Assembly: GCA_964501945.1 (NCBI GenBank) | Contig: CAZCTY010000001.1 | Coordinates: 1 to 64,000, forward strand | Direction of reading: 5' to 3' | Origin: 21-14-0-10-32-9 sp964501945 | GTDB lineage: Archaea; Nanobdellota; Nanobdellia; Woesearchaeales; 21-14-0-10-32-9 | Length of the DNA: 64,000 bases | In this document: positions 25,249 through 33,918 of the stretch, piece by piece | Position numbering within the stretch: the stretch's first letter is position 1 | Layout of the letters: every line of letters begins with the position of its first letter | Notes under the pieces: model-generated | Seen by the model: only the letters and a program-made list of their open reading frames with translations | Database searches by the model: none | What the model was told of the DNA's origin: nothing | Program-made: the position numbers and the translations under genes

Positions 25249-26769
25249 TTAAGATAATTTTTTCAACTCCTCCACTTCTTTAGTAACGTCTTTTTCTTTT
25301 TGTTTAGACTTTTTAGATAAAAAGTTTATTAATTTAACATCCCTATTTTTAAGATTAATAACCGGAATCCTTGCAGGCAGCGGCTCTAAACCTCTTTTAA
25401 TTTGATCTTCAGTGGTTTCGGTCCAACAAGAAGCATTTATAACAGTTACATTCCTATAAGATGAAACACTAGATCTGTGAATGTGACCTGTAATAAAAAA
25501 ATCAGGAATAATATCAATTAATAAAAAATCCTCTTGAGGATCTGGAAGATAAAGAGTAGATTTGTGAGTCGGTGCAAGATGCCTTTTTTGAAGTAAATAC
25601 TTCATTATTTGATCTGATTTTTTTTGACCGCCAGCAGCTCTAATTTTAGGAATGTTATCAGCATAATAAATAAGAGAACCACCATGATATAATAATAAAT
25701 CAAACCCGGGAAAAGAGTCAGTTTCACCAATTCTTACATAACCAGGATTAGAAATTAAAGTTGTGTTAGGCATATCCCAAAGCGCTTTAGCCATATCTTT
25801 AAAAGGAGCTTCTTGCGGCTCAGATAACCTACCCGCGTCATGATTACCAGATTGTAAAATAATATCAATATTGCTTGGAATTTTACTAAGCCAACTAGCA
25901 GCATCCTCATATTGTTTTACAATATCTTTAATCTCCAAATCATTTTCCTGATTAGGATAAATACCAACACCTTCAACTATATCACCTGTCAAAACAAGGT
26001 ATTTAACTTTTGCAGCAATAGCTTTTTGATCAGTATTACCAAGATCTTGATTAATCCATTTTAAAAATCTTTTAAAATCCTCTTCCATGAAATGATTAGA
26101 ACCAAAATGAGTATCTCCTAAAATAACCATGTACTCTTCATCTTTTTGCTTTTTAAGCTCTTTACCAATAGGAATATCAGGAAAAATAATTTTTTCAGCA
26201 AAAACAGCTTTATTAATAAAAGTGCCATAAATACCAATAACTTCATCTAAAACTAAGTTCTCAGCAACATCAAACAATTCTTTTTCATCATCTGTTTTTC
26301 TAATAATAACAGTGCAAGTACCAGTAGTATCTTCTAAAGTCAACAAAATATTATTATTTTTTGTAAATTGCTTATCAGAAATCATGCCAATAATAGCCGT
26401 TTTATCATTTTGATTTTTAGTATGAAGCCTAGATATAGAAGTAACACTATCAAGATCTTGCCTGTCTTTTAACATATTTGATAGAATTTTAAACCTATTA
26501 TTAAAAACAAAAACAAAATCTTGAAAAGTTCTTTTTTTAGGTTCTTTATCATAAGATTTTAAAATTTTAACTTTAGACTTAAATCCTTTATTAGATTCGT
26601 TTGATTTTTTTTCTTCAATAAAATCTTTTATTAATTCTTCAGATAAAAAATCAGGTTTTTTAACGTCTAATAATTCTTTTATCAAATCAAAATCAAAATC
26701 TTTTTCTAATAAATCAGGACTTACAAGAATATTTTTACTATTAATTAAATCTATTATTTTTTGTTCCAT
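25249..26769 (-). CDS. polB: DNA polymerase D small subunit DP1 (exonuclease)
   Basis: A 506-residue small subunit. After a Lys-rich N-terminal helical region comes an OB fold (about 95-195, with TAIIGMISDKQF and TLEDTTG). The calcineurin-like phosphoesterase follows, with metal motifs GDTHFG, LTGDIVEG, SGNHDAG and ITGHIHRS. This domain gives PolD its 3'-5' proofreading, so it appears active. Some archaea place this gene beside orc1/cdc6 near the origin, as here. The symbol follows euryarchaeal usage and is not the family B polymerase. Confidence 0.95.
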   Translation of the reverse strand: MEQKIIDLINSKNILVSPDLLEKDFDFDLIKELLDVKKPDFLSEELIKDFIEEKKSNESNKGFKSKVKILKSYDKEPKKRTFQDFVFVFNNRFKILSNMLKDRQDLDSVTSISRLHTKNQNDKTAIIGMISDKQFTKNNNILLTLEDTTGTCTVIIRKTDDEKELFDVAENLVLDEVIGIYGTFINKAVFAEKIIFPDIPIGKELKKQKDEEYMVILGDTHFGSNHFMEEDFKRFLKWINQDLGNTDQKAIAAKVKYLVLTGDIVEGVGIYPNQENDLEIKDIVKQYEDAASWLSKIPSNIDIILQSGNHDAGRLSEPQEAPFKDMAKALWDMPNTTLISNPGYVRIGETDSFPGFDLLLYHGGSLIYYADNIPKIRAAGGQKKSDQIMKYLLQKRHLAPTHKSTLYLPDPQEDFLLIDIIPDFFITGHIHRSSVSSYRNVTVINASCWTETTEDQIKRGLEPLPARIPVINLKNRDVKLINFLSKKSKQKEKDVTKEVEELKKLS

Positions 26770-26797
26770 GATAAAAAACCTTGAATTATAAAAAAAA

Positions 26798-28015
26798 TTA
26801 AGCTAGCTTTATTTCTAACTCTTCTTCTAAAATTAAATGAATTTTCCTTTCCACGTTTTTAGGAAGATTTAAGTTTATCTCCCTTGTACGACCAAACCTT
26901 CCTTTACTAATAACATTAGTATTAATAATACCTAACATATCTAATTCAGCAATTATATCAGAAACCCTTCTTTGAGTTAGAGGCCTTAGATGAGTTTTTT
27001 TACAAACATCCTTATACAATTCATAAACATCCCCTGTTTGAATATTAGAAGAAATGTCTTTTCCTAAATTTATGATAGAGAAAAGAGTTGCTTGAAATTG
27101 TTTAGGGTGAGTTTTAACCATGTCAGTAATTCTATCCCTCTCTATTTTATCTTCAGCAGCATCAATATCTTCTATTTTAACAACGATTTGATTTCTTCTA
27201 TCAGCAAGCTCCCCTGCAACTCTTAATAATTCTAAAGCTCGCCTAGCATCACCATGTTCCCTTGCAGCATAAGCAGCACACTTTTGAATAACACCTTCCT
27301 CCAAGCTCTCTTCTTTAAAAGAAACATCAGTTCTCTTTTTTAAAATGTCTTGGATTTGCAGAGCATTATATGGAGGAAAAACAATTTCTTCTTCAGAGAG
27401 AGAAGATTTAACTCTTGGATCAAGATTGTTTGCAAACATTAAATCGTTACTAATACCAATTATGCTAAGTTGAGATTTTTTTAAATCGGAATTAATTCTT
27501 GTTAAATTATAAATAATTTCATCACCTGCTTTTTTTACAAGTTGATCAACTTCATCCATTATAATAATTATAACTTTTTCCTCAGAATCTAGTGCTTGAA
27601 AAAAAATGTTATATACTTCATCTGTAGGAAGACCTGTTGATGGAACTGCTTTTCCAAAAAATCTTGCAAGTTCTGCAATCATTCTATATTCAGTGTCAGC
27701 AATTTTTTTTAATTTACAGTTTAAATAATAAATTTGTAAAGGTATTCCTTTTTCTTTTGCAATATTTTCCATTTGCTCTGCTACGTATTTTGCAACAAGA
27801 GTTTTTCCCGTACCTGTTTTCCCATAAACAAATAAATTAGAAGGTTTTTCTCCTTTCAAACCAGGAGCTAAGATGTTTGCAATAGTATTTATTTGTTCAT
27901 CTCTGTGATCAATTTCACCAGGTATGTATGTTGATTGTAAGGCTTTTTTATTTTTGAAAATATTGTCTTTTTTTAAAAATTTTTCAAAGAAATTAGATAA
28001 ATTATTTTGAACCAT
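26798..28015 (-). CDS. Origin recognition protein Orc1/Cdc6
   Basis: A 405-residue AAA+ initiator: Walker A VYGKTGTGKT (residues 64-73), Walker B IIIMDEVDQL, sensor 1 IIGISND, an arginine-rich sensor 2 (ARRALELLRVAGELAD), and a C-terminal winged helix with LRPLTQRRVSDIIAELDMLG. It binds ORB sites and loads MCM. On the minus strand a TATA-like ATTTATAAAA lies about 28 bases before the ATG, so the mRNA is probably leaderless. The gene faces an AT-rich gap with two ORB-like elements, the usual place of an archaeal origin. It is the only Orc1/Cdc6 gene in the window. Confidence 0.96.
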   Translation of the reverse strand: MVQNNLSNFFEKFLKKDNIFKNKKALQSTYIPGEIDHRDEQINTIANILAPGLKGEKPSNLFVYGKTGTGKTLVAKYVAEQMENIAKEKGIPLQIYYLNCKLKKIADTEYRMIAELARFFGKAVPSTGLPTDEVYNIFFQALDSEEKVIIIIMDEVDQLVKKAGDEIIYNLTRINSDLKKSQLSIIGISNDLMFANNLDPRVKSSLSEEEIVFPPYNALQIQDILKKRTDVSFKEESLEEGVIQKCAAYAAREHGDARRALELLRVAGELADRRNQIVVKIEDIDAAEDKIERDRITDMVKTHPKQFQATLFSIINLGKDISSNIQTGDVYELYKDVCKKTHLRPLTQRRVSDIIAELDMLGIINTNVISKGRFGRTREINLNLPKNVERKIHLILEEELEIKLA

Positions 28016-28146
28016 AAATTCCAGAAGAAGTGCAGGTTTTATAAATATTTTTCTTTTGGAAAATATGAATTAAAAAACAATATTAATTAATGCTATGATC
28101 TCAATATAATAAAAAATCTTAGTTATATTAGAAAAATTATAACTTA

Positions 28147-28166
28147 CCCCTTGATTTCTTATGGAA
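28147..28166 (-). promoter_or_regulatory. ORB-like origin recognition box, left
   Basis: On the minus strand it reads TTCCATAAGAAATCAAGGGG, followed by T. It fits the archaeal ORB plan: a TTCCA--GGAA-type dyad, a short spacer, then an AAGGGG G-string. It matches the right-hand element at 17 of 20 positions. Confidence 0.7.
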
Positions 28167-28850
28167 AACAAAATAATAAAAAAAATAAAAATTTAAATTC
28201 GATTTTAAAATATTGAAAAAACAATAAAATAATTCTTTTTTATAGACGAGAAAATAAAAAAATATGAAAAATTAAATTTAACTAATAAATATCTTTTTAA
28301 AACATCATATTTATAAATATATAATAAAATATAAATAATAAATATATATTTTCTATATAGAAATAATATATTATTATATATAACTTAATCATATAAAATA
28401 ATTATATAATTAATTAAAAAATAAAATAAAATCATCAAGTTATTTATTAGTTTAATTATTAAATATAATATTATATATTGTTAAATAATTATTATAATAT
28501 GTATTTTAAAAAAGGTTTTTTGTGATGTTAAAATCATTTTAAATTAATAAATACACATAATAAAAAACATACATAATAAAAAATATATTATAAAGAATAC
28601 ATTATAAAAAACATAATAAAATTATGAAAGAAAAATAAGTAAATAAAACAAACCTATAATAAATTGATTTTAATAATAATCAAATAATAATTAAATATTA
28701 AACAAATAAAATAATAATCAAATAATATTAATTAAATAAAAAAAGATAAATAAAATTAATAAACAAAATAATCAAGTAATAATTAATAATTAAATTAAAA
28801 TTAAAAAATCAACCAAAAAAAATAATAAAACATTTTTTTGAAAAAAAAAG

Positions 28851-28870
28851 TTCTATAGGAAATCAAAGGG
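28851..28870 (+). promoter_or_regulatory. ORB-like origin recognition box, right
   Basis: On the plus strand it reads TTCTATAGGAAATCAAAGGG, followed by TGAG. The dyad TTC-A-AGGAA is followed by the G-string at the same spacing as in the left element, which lies inverted about 700 bases away. It ends 18 bases before the pheT stop codon. Confidence 0.7.
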
Positions 28871-28888
28871 TGAGACTACAATTTTTTT

Positions 28889-30550
28889 TTAAGAAATCAT
28901 TTTACTAATAAAATCTAAATCAAGCTCAAATAAAGAGATAGCATGCTCCAAACCATATAATCTAATAACATCAAGATTTACCTCACCTAAAAAACCAATC
29001 TCAACCCAATCATCATTATTTTTAATTAATATACTAGCACTCCTACCTTTAATAAAAAAATCAAAATTTTTCCTCTTTAAAGAAAATTCAACATTAAATA
29101 AAGAACCTAATAAATTCAACCTTTGCTTTACCCAAGTAAAACTAGCACTATCGGAACAAATACCAACACAAAGATTATTATTTTCCCTAACACCATCATC
29201 AATTTTTTCAAAGACAACCCCTGACTCAAAGATTTTTTGAGGAAACTCATTCATCTTATTATTTTTAAAAGTCTTTAAAATAACAGGAAATAAGAACCTA
29301 CGCATAGAATTAAATTCAGACGTATTAGGATTTTTAATAGAAACAATATTATCTAAACCATTCTTTTTTTGAAAATCAAAATTTAACAAAGAATAATTAA
29401 CAACCTCAATTAAACCATCACCAACAAAAATATCACGAACCTTTTCTTTAACTTTTTCAACAAACAATTCCTTACCAACACTATAAACATAATTTTTATC
29501 ATCAAAAACATTATCAAAACCAAAAGCAATACAAACATCTTCAACCAAATCAACAGGATGAAGAATATCAGACCTATAACAAGGAATAAGAACATCTAAT
29601 TCCCCACCTTTTTTTGTTTTAACACCAAAACCCATCCTGCCAAGATAAAGAGAAACAGCATCAACAGATAAATCAACACCTAAATACTTACTAAAATAAT
29701 CACAATTAACACTAATAACATCATTACTAAAATCAGGAGTTACAATTTTTTTATTATCATATTTTACGCAAACAGAAAAAATATCCCCACCCATATCACT
29801 AAGAGCAACACCAATCATATTCAAAGCCTTATTTAAAACATCTAAATCATGACCAGAACATTCAACAAACAAATCTTTAGTATTAACAGTAACACTACCA
29901 GTTTTTTCAGAATTTAAAATAGGAGGAACACTTAAAACCTCGTTTTTAGAATCTAAAAACACAGGAAATTTCTTTTTACCCTCAAGCAAATAACCATAAT
30001 CCCTACCAGCACCTGTTTTTTTTAAAAGATCAAAACCATTCATTAAATCAGATTCACCTAAAGGAACAAAAACAATATCTTTAGGATTTAAAGCCTTATA
30101 AGAAATAGGAAAAACAATGTTTTCAATAGGATAAACACCTATAGCACACTTTTTACGATTACGACCATAAGTTACATGAAGCTTTTCTTGAATATTAATA
30201 ATATTGTTTAAAACATCACTATTAATATCTAAATTTTTTGCAACCAAACAAACAGTAAAAGGACGAACAGAAGATACAGATTTATCTACAATAACTTCAT
30301 AATCTCCTTTTTTTACAACGTAATTTCTAAGACCACTTTCAAAACCCATAAAAGATTTTAAAGCACGACTAAAACCCTCCTCCGATAATAAATCAGGACG
30401 ATTAGGAAAAATTTCAACAACGATTTCACTATCATTAATCTCTTCTAAATCAGTACCAAGATAACTAATCCTATCTTTTAGAGTATCATCACTGACATCT
30501 TCACCAAGAAGATCTAATACACGCTTTTTATTAAGATTTACTACAGGCAT
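28889..30550 (-). CDS. pheT: Phenylalanyl-tRNA synthetase beta subunit
   Basis: The archaeal/eukaryotic form of PheRS beta, 553 residues. It begins with the short B1 domain (MPVVNLNKKRVLDLLG) without the bacterial tRNA-binding extension. VEIFPNRPDLLSEEGF and VSIKNPNTSEFNSMRRFLFP are conserved B5 and core segments. It pairs with PheS as an alpha2-beta2 enzyme that charges tRNA-Phe. Its ATG overlaps the stop of the upstream LOG-fold gene by one base, so all three genes from pheS on form one transcript. The stop lies next to the right-hand ORB element. Confidence 0.95.
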   Translation of the reverse strand: MPVVNLNKKRVLDLLGEDVSDDTLKDRISYLGTDLEEINDSEIVVEIFPNRPDLLSEEGFSRALKSFMGFESGLRNYVVKKGDYEVIVDKSVSSVRPFTVCLVAKNLDINSDVLNNIINIQEKLHVTYGRNRKKCAIGVYPIENIVFPISYKALNPKDIVFVPLGESDLMNGFDLLKKTGAGRDYGYLLEGKKKFPVFLDSKNEVLSVPPILNSEKTGSVTVNTKDLFVECSGHDLDVLNKALNMIGVALSDMGGDIFSVCVKYDNKKIVTPDFSNDVISVNCDYFSKYLGVDLSVDAVSLYLGRMGFGVKTKKGGELDVLIPCYRSDILHPVDLVEDVCIAFGFDNVFDDKNYVYSVGKELFVEKVKEKVRDIFVGDGLIEVVNYSLLNFDFQKKNGLDNIVSIKNPNTSEFNSMRRFLFPVILKTFKNNKMNEFPQKIFESGVVFEKIDDGVRENNNLCVGICSDSASFTWVKQRLNLLGSLFNVEFSLKRKNFDFFIKGRSASILIKNNDDWVEIGFLGEVNLDVIRLYGLEHAISLFELDLDFISKMIS

Positions 30551-31317
30551 TACTCAAACATCCTCTTACTACTTTTTTTCTTTGAAGCTTTTTTTGCTGT
30601 TTTCTTTTTACTAACACTTTTTTTATTAGATTTTTTCTTTTTCAAATTTTGCTTAGTGCTTTTCACAATGATTTTCCAATCCTGCTTTTCCTCACGAGAA
30701 AGCAAATCTTTATCTAATTCACTTAACTTTGATCCAGCACTCTCTTTTTCTTTAATTAATTTAAAAATAAGCTTCACAGCATCCTCAGGTGATTTCGCAC
30801 CATAAACAAAATCAGTTTCACGCTCATCAAAATACTTATCAGAAATCTCCTCAGCGATACCACCACTAGGAGTTAGAGAAACAATAGGTTTATTCATCAT
30901 ATAACCATAAGTTGCCTCATTTAAAGTACCAGCACCACCTTGAACAATTATAGCACCATCACAACTATTAAGATTAATACTATTACGACTCCAACCAATA
31001 CCAGTAGCAACAACTACATCAGCATAATCATTAACCTTATCCATACTCTCCCAAGGAACAATAGCTAAAGTAGAACCTTTTTTTCTCTTAGCACCTTTAA
31101 GAGCAGCTTCCATAACACCAAGACCACCACCAGTTAGAGTAATAGCTTTTCTTTTAGCAATCTCCTCACCAACCTCAAAAGCCATATTATAAGCCTTCTT
31201 AGAACAAATAACATCACTACTACCAAGAACAGCAATCTGGATAGGTCGCTTAGATTTTCTAACATTCATATTCATATACTTCAACTTTTCATAATTTTTT
31301 TCCACTTTCTTAACCAC
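30550..31317 (-). CDS. LOG-fold (SLOG, TIGR00725-like) protein with a Lys-rich tail
   Basis: A 255-residue Rossmann-like protein: AVLGSSDVI, LTGGGLGVMEAALKGAK (phosphate-binding), and QGGAGTLNEATYGYM, the counterpart of the PGGxGTxxE motif of the lysine-decarboxylase-like/LOG family. Family members include nucleotide 5'-monophosphate phosphoribohydrolases; several archaeal ones are uncharacterised. The last 45 residues are almost all Lys and Ser, a likely nucleic-acid or ribosome contact. It sits between pheS and pheT, overlapping pheT by one base. Whether it works with PheRS or is only co-expressed is unknown. Confidence 0.8.
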   Translation of the reverse strand: MVKKVEKNYEKLKYMNMNVRKSKRPIQIAVLGSSDVICSKKAYNMAFEVGEEIAKRKAITLTGGGLGVMEAALKGAKRKKGSTLAIVPWESMDKVNDYADVVVATGIGWSRNSINLNSCDGAIIVQGGAGTLNEATYGYMMNKPIVSLTPSGGIAEEISDKYFDERETDFVYGAKSPEDAVKLIFKLIKEKESAGSKLSELDKDLLSREEKQDWKIIVKSTKQNLKKKKSNKKSVSKKKTAKKASKKKSSKRMFE

Positions 31318-31332
31318 TTTAAACTTACCTCT

Positions 31333-32847
31333 TCACTTAATAAAAACCTTAACATTTTTCAAATACTCAAAATCATTTTTATAAATATTTCTAATATCAA
31401 CAATATCATAATACTTAGATATAATACGCTCCATACCAAGACCCCACGCCAGAACAGGACACTCAAAACCAAGAAGTGTTTTACTAACCTCAGGCCTAAT
31501 AATACCAGCACCACCCATCTCAACCCACTCTTTTTTTACAGGATTGAAAGCCTCAACCTCAGCACTAGGCTCAGTGTATGGAAAATGAGCAGGCCTAATT
31601 CTAACATCAGAAAAACCCATCTTCGCAAAAAATTCTTTTAAATAACCTTTAAGCTTAGGAAGATTACCATCAAGATCAACAACAATACCCTCAACTTGAT
31701 GAAACTCAAATAAATGCTTCCAATCAAGAGCCTCATTTCTAAAATTTTTATCAACAACAAAAAACTTCTTTGGCAAATCTTCTTTTTTAAGATCAACAAA
31801 TTTTAAAGCACTAAGAACAGTAGTATGAGTTCGAAGCATCAAAGATTCTGAGACCTCACGAGAAAAAGAACCCCCCCAACCCCGACTATTACTACTACAA
31901 CCATTAATATGAACTTTTTTAACCTTGTCAAAAAGCTTATTATCAACGCTTTTATAACCATCAATGTAAAAAGTATCTTGCATCTCCCTTGCAGGATGAT
32001 CTTGAGGAACAAATAAAGCATCAAGATTCCAAAAACTAGGCTGAACCTGATTACCAGACATCTCCTCAAAACCAAGCTCTAACCAAATACTTTTAATATA
32101 CTTTTTAGCCTCAGAAACCAAGTGCTTACGACCAATACTTATACTAGGAACTTTAGCATCCACATCATATTTTTTAAATTCAACATCTTTACCACTTTTA
32201 ATTAAATCATAAGAAACCTTTTCATGAAAAGATACATCTAAAAGCTTAGAAGATGCAACACGAGAACCTAAAGAAGTAATAGATGCAAACCAATCAACCT
32301 TCTTTTCCCTAACAATAATATCTTTACGTTTCAAAAAATTACTTAACAAAGCTTTTTCATCACCATTAAGAGATTCAAAACTCCTAGGAAATGTTTTAAG
32401 AAAATTCTGACCAAAAAAATCTTTTTCAAGAGCTTTTTTCCCACTAGGCGTAATTGAAAAAAACAAATCATCTTTTTTCTCAATCTCAACCAAACCATTT
32501 TTCTTTAATAAACCAATACAAGCATTAAGCTCTTCTTGAGATATAACTTTTAAAATATTTTTTTTAGAAACAACGCTTTTTTTGCTTAACTCTTTTAAAA
32601 ATAAATATTCAGGCAAACCTTCTTTAACATATTTTTTACCATTATTACCCAAGTATAAAAATTCCGTTTCAACTTTTTTTAAATCAACCAACTTTTTATT
32701 AGACAACCACTGCAAACTACGCATAACAACAATTTCTTTCAAACCACTAAGCTTAACCAAATCCTCAAAAGAAGTATCTTTATTAACAAACCTAAGTACT
32801 TTTTTCTCAGATTCACCCAAGCTCTCTATAATTTCATTTACACTCAT
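31333..32847 (-). CDS. pheS: Phenylalanyl-tRNA synthetase alpha subunit
   Basis: A class II catalytic subunit, 504 residues, archaeal type with an N-terminal winged-helix region (about 1-160). Catalytic motifs: MSGNQVQPSFWNLDALFVPQ (motif 1 region), HPAREMQDTFY, LRTHTTVLSAL (motif 2) and AGIIRPEVSKTLLGF with GLGMERI (motif 3). It activates phenylalanine and, with PheT, charges tRNA-Phe. First of the pheS-LOG-pheT group; the regulator upstream is 45 bases away in the same direction and might be co-transcribed. Confidence 0.95.
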   Translation of the reverse strand: MSVNEIIESLGESEKKVLRFVNKDTSFEDLVKLSGLKEIVVMRSLQWLSNKKLVDLKKVETEFLYLGNNGKKYVKEGLPEYLFLKELSKKSVVSKKNILKVISQEELNACIGLLKKNGLVEIEKKDDLFFSITPSGKKALEKDFFGQNFLKTFPRSFESLNGDEKALLSNFLKRKDIIVREKKVDWFASITSLGSRVASSKLLDVSFHEKVSYDLIKSGKDVEFKKYDVDAKVPSISIGRKHLVSEAKKYIKSIWLELGFEEMSGNQVQPSFWNLDALFVPQDHPAREMQDTFYIDGYKSVDNKLFDKVKKVHINGCSSNSRGWGGSFSREVSESLMLRTHTTVLSALKFVDLKKEDLPKKFFVVDKNFRNEALDWKHLFEFHQVEGIVVDLDGNLPKLKGYLKEFFAKMGFSDVRIRPAHFPYTEPSAEVEAFNPVKKEWVEMGGAGIIRPEVSKTLLGFECPVLAWGLGMERIISKYYDIVDIRNIYKNDFEYLKNVKVFIK

Positions 32848-32892
32848 AAAACATCATTCCAACAAAGCTGAAAAAAATAAGAAAAAAAGAAA

Positions 32893-33705
32893 TTATTTTT
32901 TAATTTTAACTTCCTTCATACTCTTCCAAGCCAAATCAAACAAATTATCAATAGCTGCAGAAAAGAAAGGAGAATTAATCCAAATACCAATATCATACGT
33001 AGGATGAATCTCCTGATCGTCCATTAACATAAAAATAATCTCACGACCATCAACAACTATGAAACGAGCATTAACATCACTATGCCTGACTTCTGCAAGA
33101 CCTTTAAGCTCTTTTGCAGCCTTCTCAGTTTCTTTATTCATAGTAGTGCCAATTTTAACTTTAACGCCACGCTTTTTTAACTGCTCAAACACAGGGCCTA
33201 AACCTTCAACTTTACGAAGAAAACCCTGAGATGTTGTCATAATAGAAATACTTTTCTCAGCATTTCTAATAGTCATATCAATATGATTATACAAATTATG
33301 CCTACCCTTCAAAGAAGCAGACATATCCGCAGGTTCAACTAACTCAACACCTTGCGTGTGAAGAGAATTCAACTCATTAATCAAATCAGTATTATTAGAT
33401 TCTTCAAGCAATTTAATGTGCTGATCAGCATCACTTTTAATATTTTTCTTAACACGCTCAAGAACTTCTTTAGGAGGAACAGCTATGTATTTAATAGGCT
33501 TACCAATCTTCATAACAACAAAACCCTTTTTTTCAAGAGTCTCAAGAACATCATAACTCCTACTCCTAGGAACATTAGCAATATCAGACAATTCACCAGC
33601 CGTACTAACACCTCTTGAAAGCAAAGCAGTCCATATTTTAACCTCATACAAGTTCAAAGAAAAATACCTTCTCAACTTATTTAAAAACTCATCTTTTACT
33701 ATCAT
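32893..33705 (-). CDS. TrmB-family transcriptional regulator
   Basis: A 270-residue regulator. The N-terminal winged helix (about residues 15-80: SLNLYEVKIWTALLSRGVST, ELSDIANVPRSRSYDVLETLEKKG) is the TrmB DNA-binding domain. A helical linker follows, then a C-terminal alpha/beta domain of the phospholipase-D-like TrmB type (SISIMTTSQGFLRK, GVKVKIGTTM, NARFIVVDGREIIFMLMD). TrmB proteins sense sugars or other small molecules and control metabolic genes; no sugar genes are near. GGGGG lies about 10 bases before the ATG. An octamer overlapping its own promoter region recurs inverted upstream of pelota and may be its operator. Confidence 0.85.
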   Translation of the reverse strand: MIVKDEFLNKLRRYFSLNLYEVKIWTALLSRGVSTAGELSDIANVPRSRSYDVLETLEKKGFVVMKIGKPIKYIAVPPKEVLERVKKNIKSDADQHIKLLEESNNTDLINELNSLHTQGVELVEPADMSASLKGRHNLYNHIDMTIRNAEKSISIMTTSQGFLRKVEGLGPVFEQLKKRGVKVKIGTTMNKETEKAAKELKGLAEVRHSDVNARFIVVDGREIIFMLMDDQEIHPTYDIGIWINSPFFSAAIDNLFDLAWKSMKEVKIKK

Positions 33706-33753
33706 TTTCCAATACCCCCTAGGGACACTCCCCTCTTTTTAATAAGTATAATT

Positions 33754-33855
33754 CACTACTACTTTAAATATATTTTGCTTTTTTACTATTCAAAAATCGT
33801 GCTTTAATGTTGTTTACTTGTAAGTGTAACACTTTTTTGTCCAAAAATAGTAGTG
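33754..33855. promoter_or_regulatory. Divergent promoter region with inverted octamers
   Basis: Between the TrmB-like gene and pelota, CACTACTA at 33754-33761 is repeated inverted as TAGTAGTG at 33848-33855. The first copy lies just downstream of the TTTAAATATAT box of the regulator gene, where a repressor would block initiation. Another dyad, AAGTGT-A-ACACTT, lies at 33822-33834. Operator function is inferred. Confidence 0.4.
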
Positions 33856-33918
33856 CCTTTTTCAAAAAATACACATTTAACCACTAACTTTATTTAGTTT
33901 TAATATTTTTCTAATGTC

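Larger units (their letters stand above)
28016..28888. other. Probable replication origin (oriC)
   Basis: An 873-base gap of extreme AT content between orc1/cdc6 and pheT. Near each end stands one ORB-like element, in inverted orientation and about 700 bases apart. Between them, 28300-28520 is almost pure A/T with many TATATA and AATAATT runs, suited to duplex unwinding. No reading frame is plausible. Position beside orc1/cdc6 and PolD, paired inverted ORBs and an AT-rich core match known archaeal origins. Function is inferred. Confidence 0.8.

Noticed and set aside
28300..28850. AT repeats in the origin gap as a possible CRISPR array
   Set aside because: No regularly spaced identical repeats and no cas genes; it is simple AT-rich sequence.
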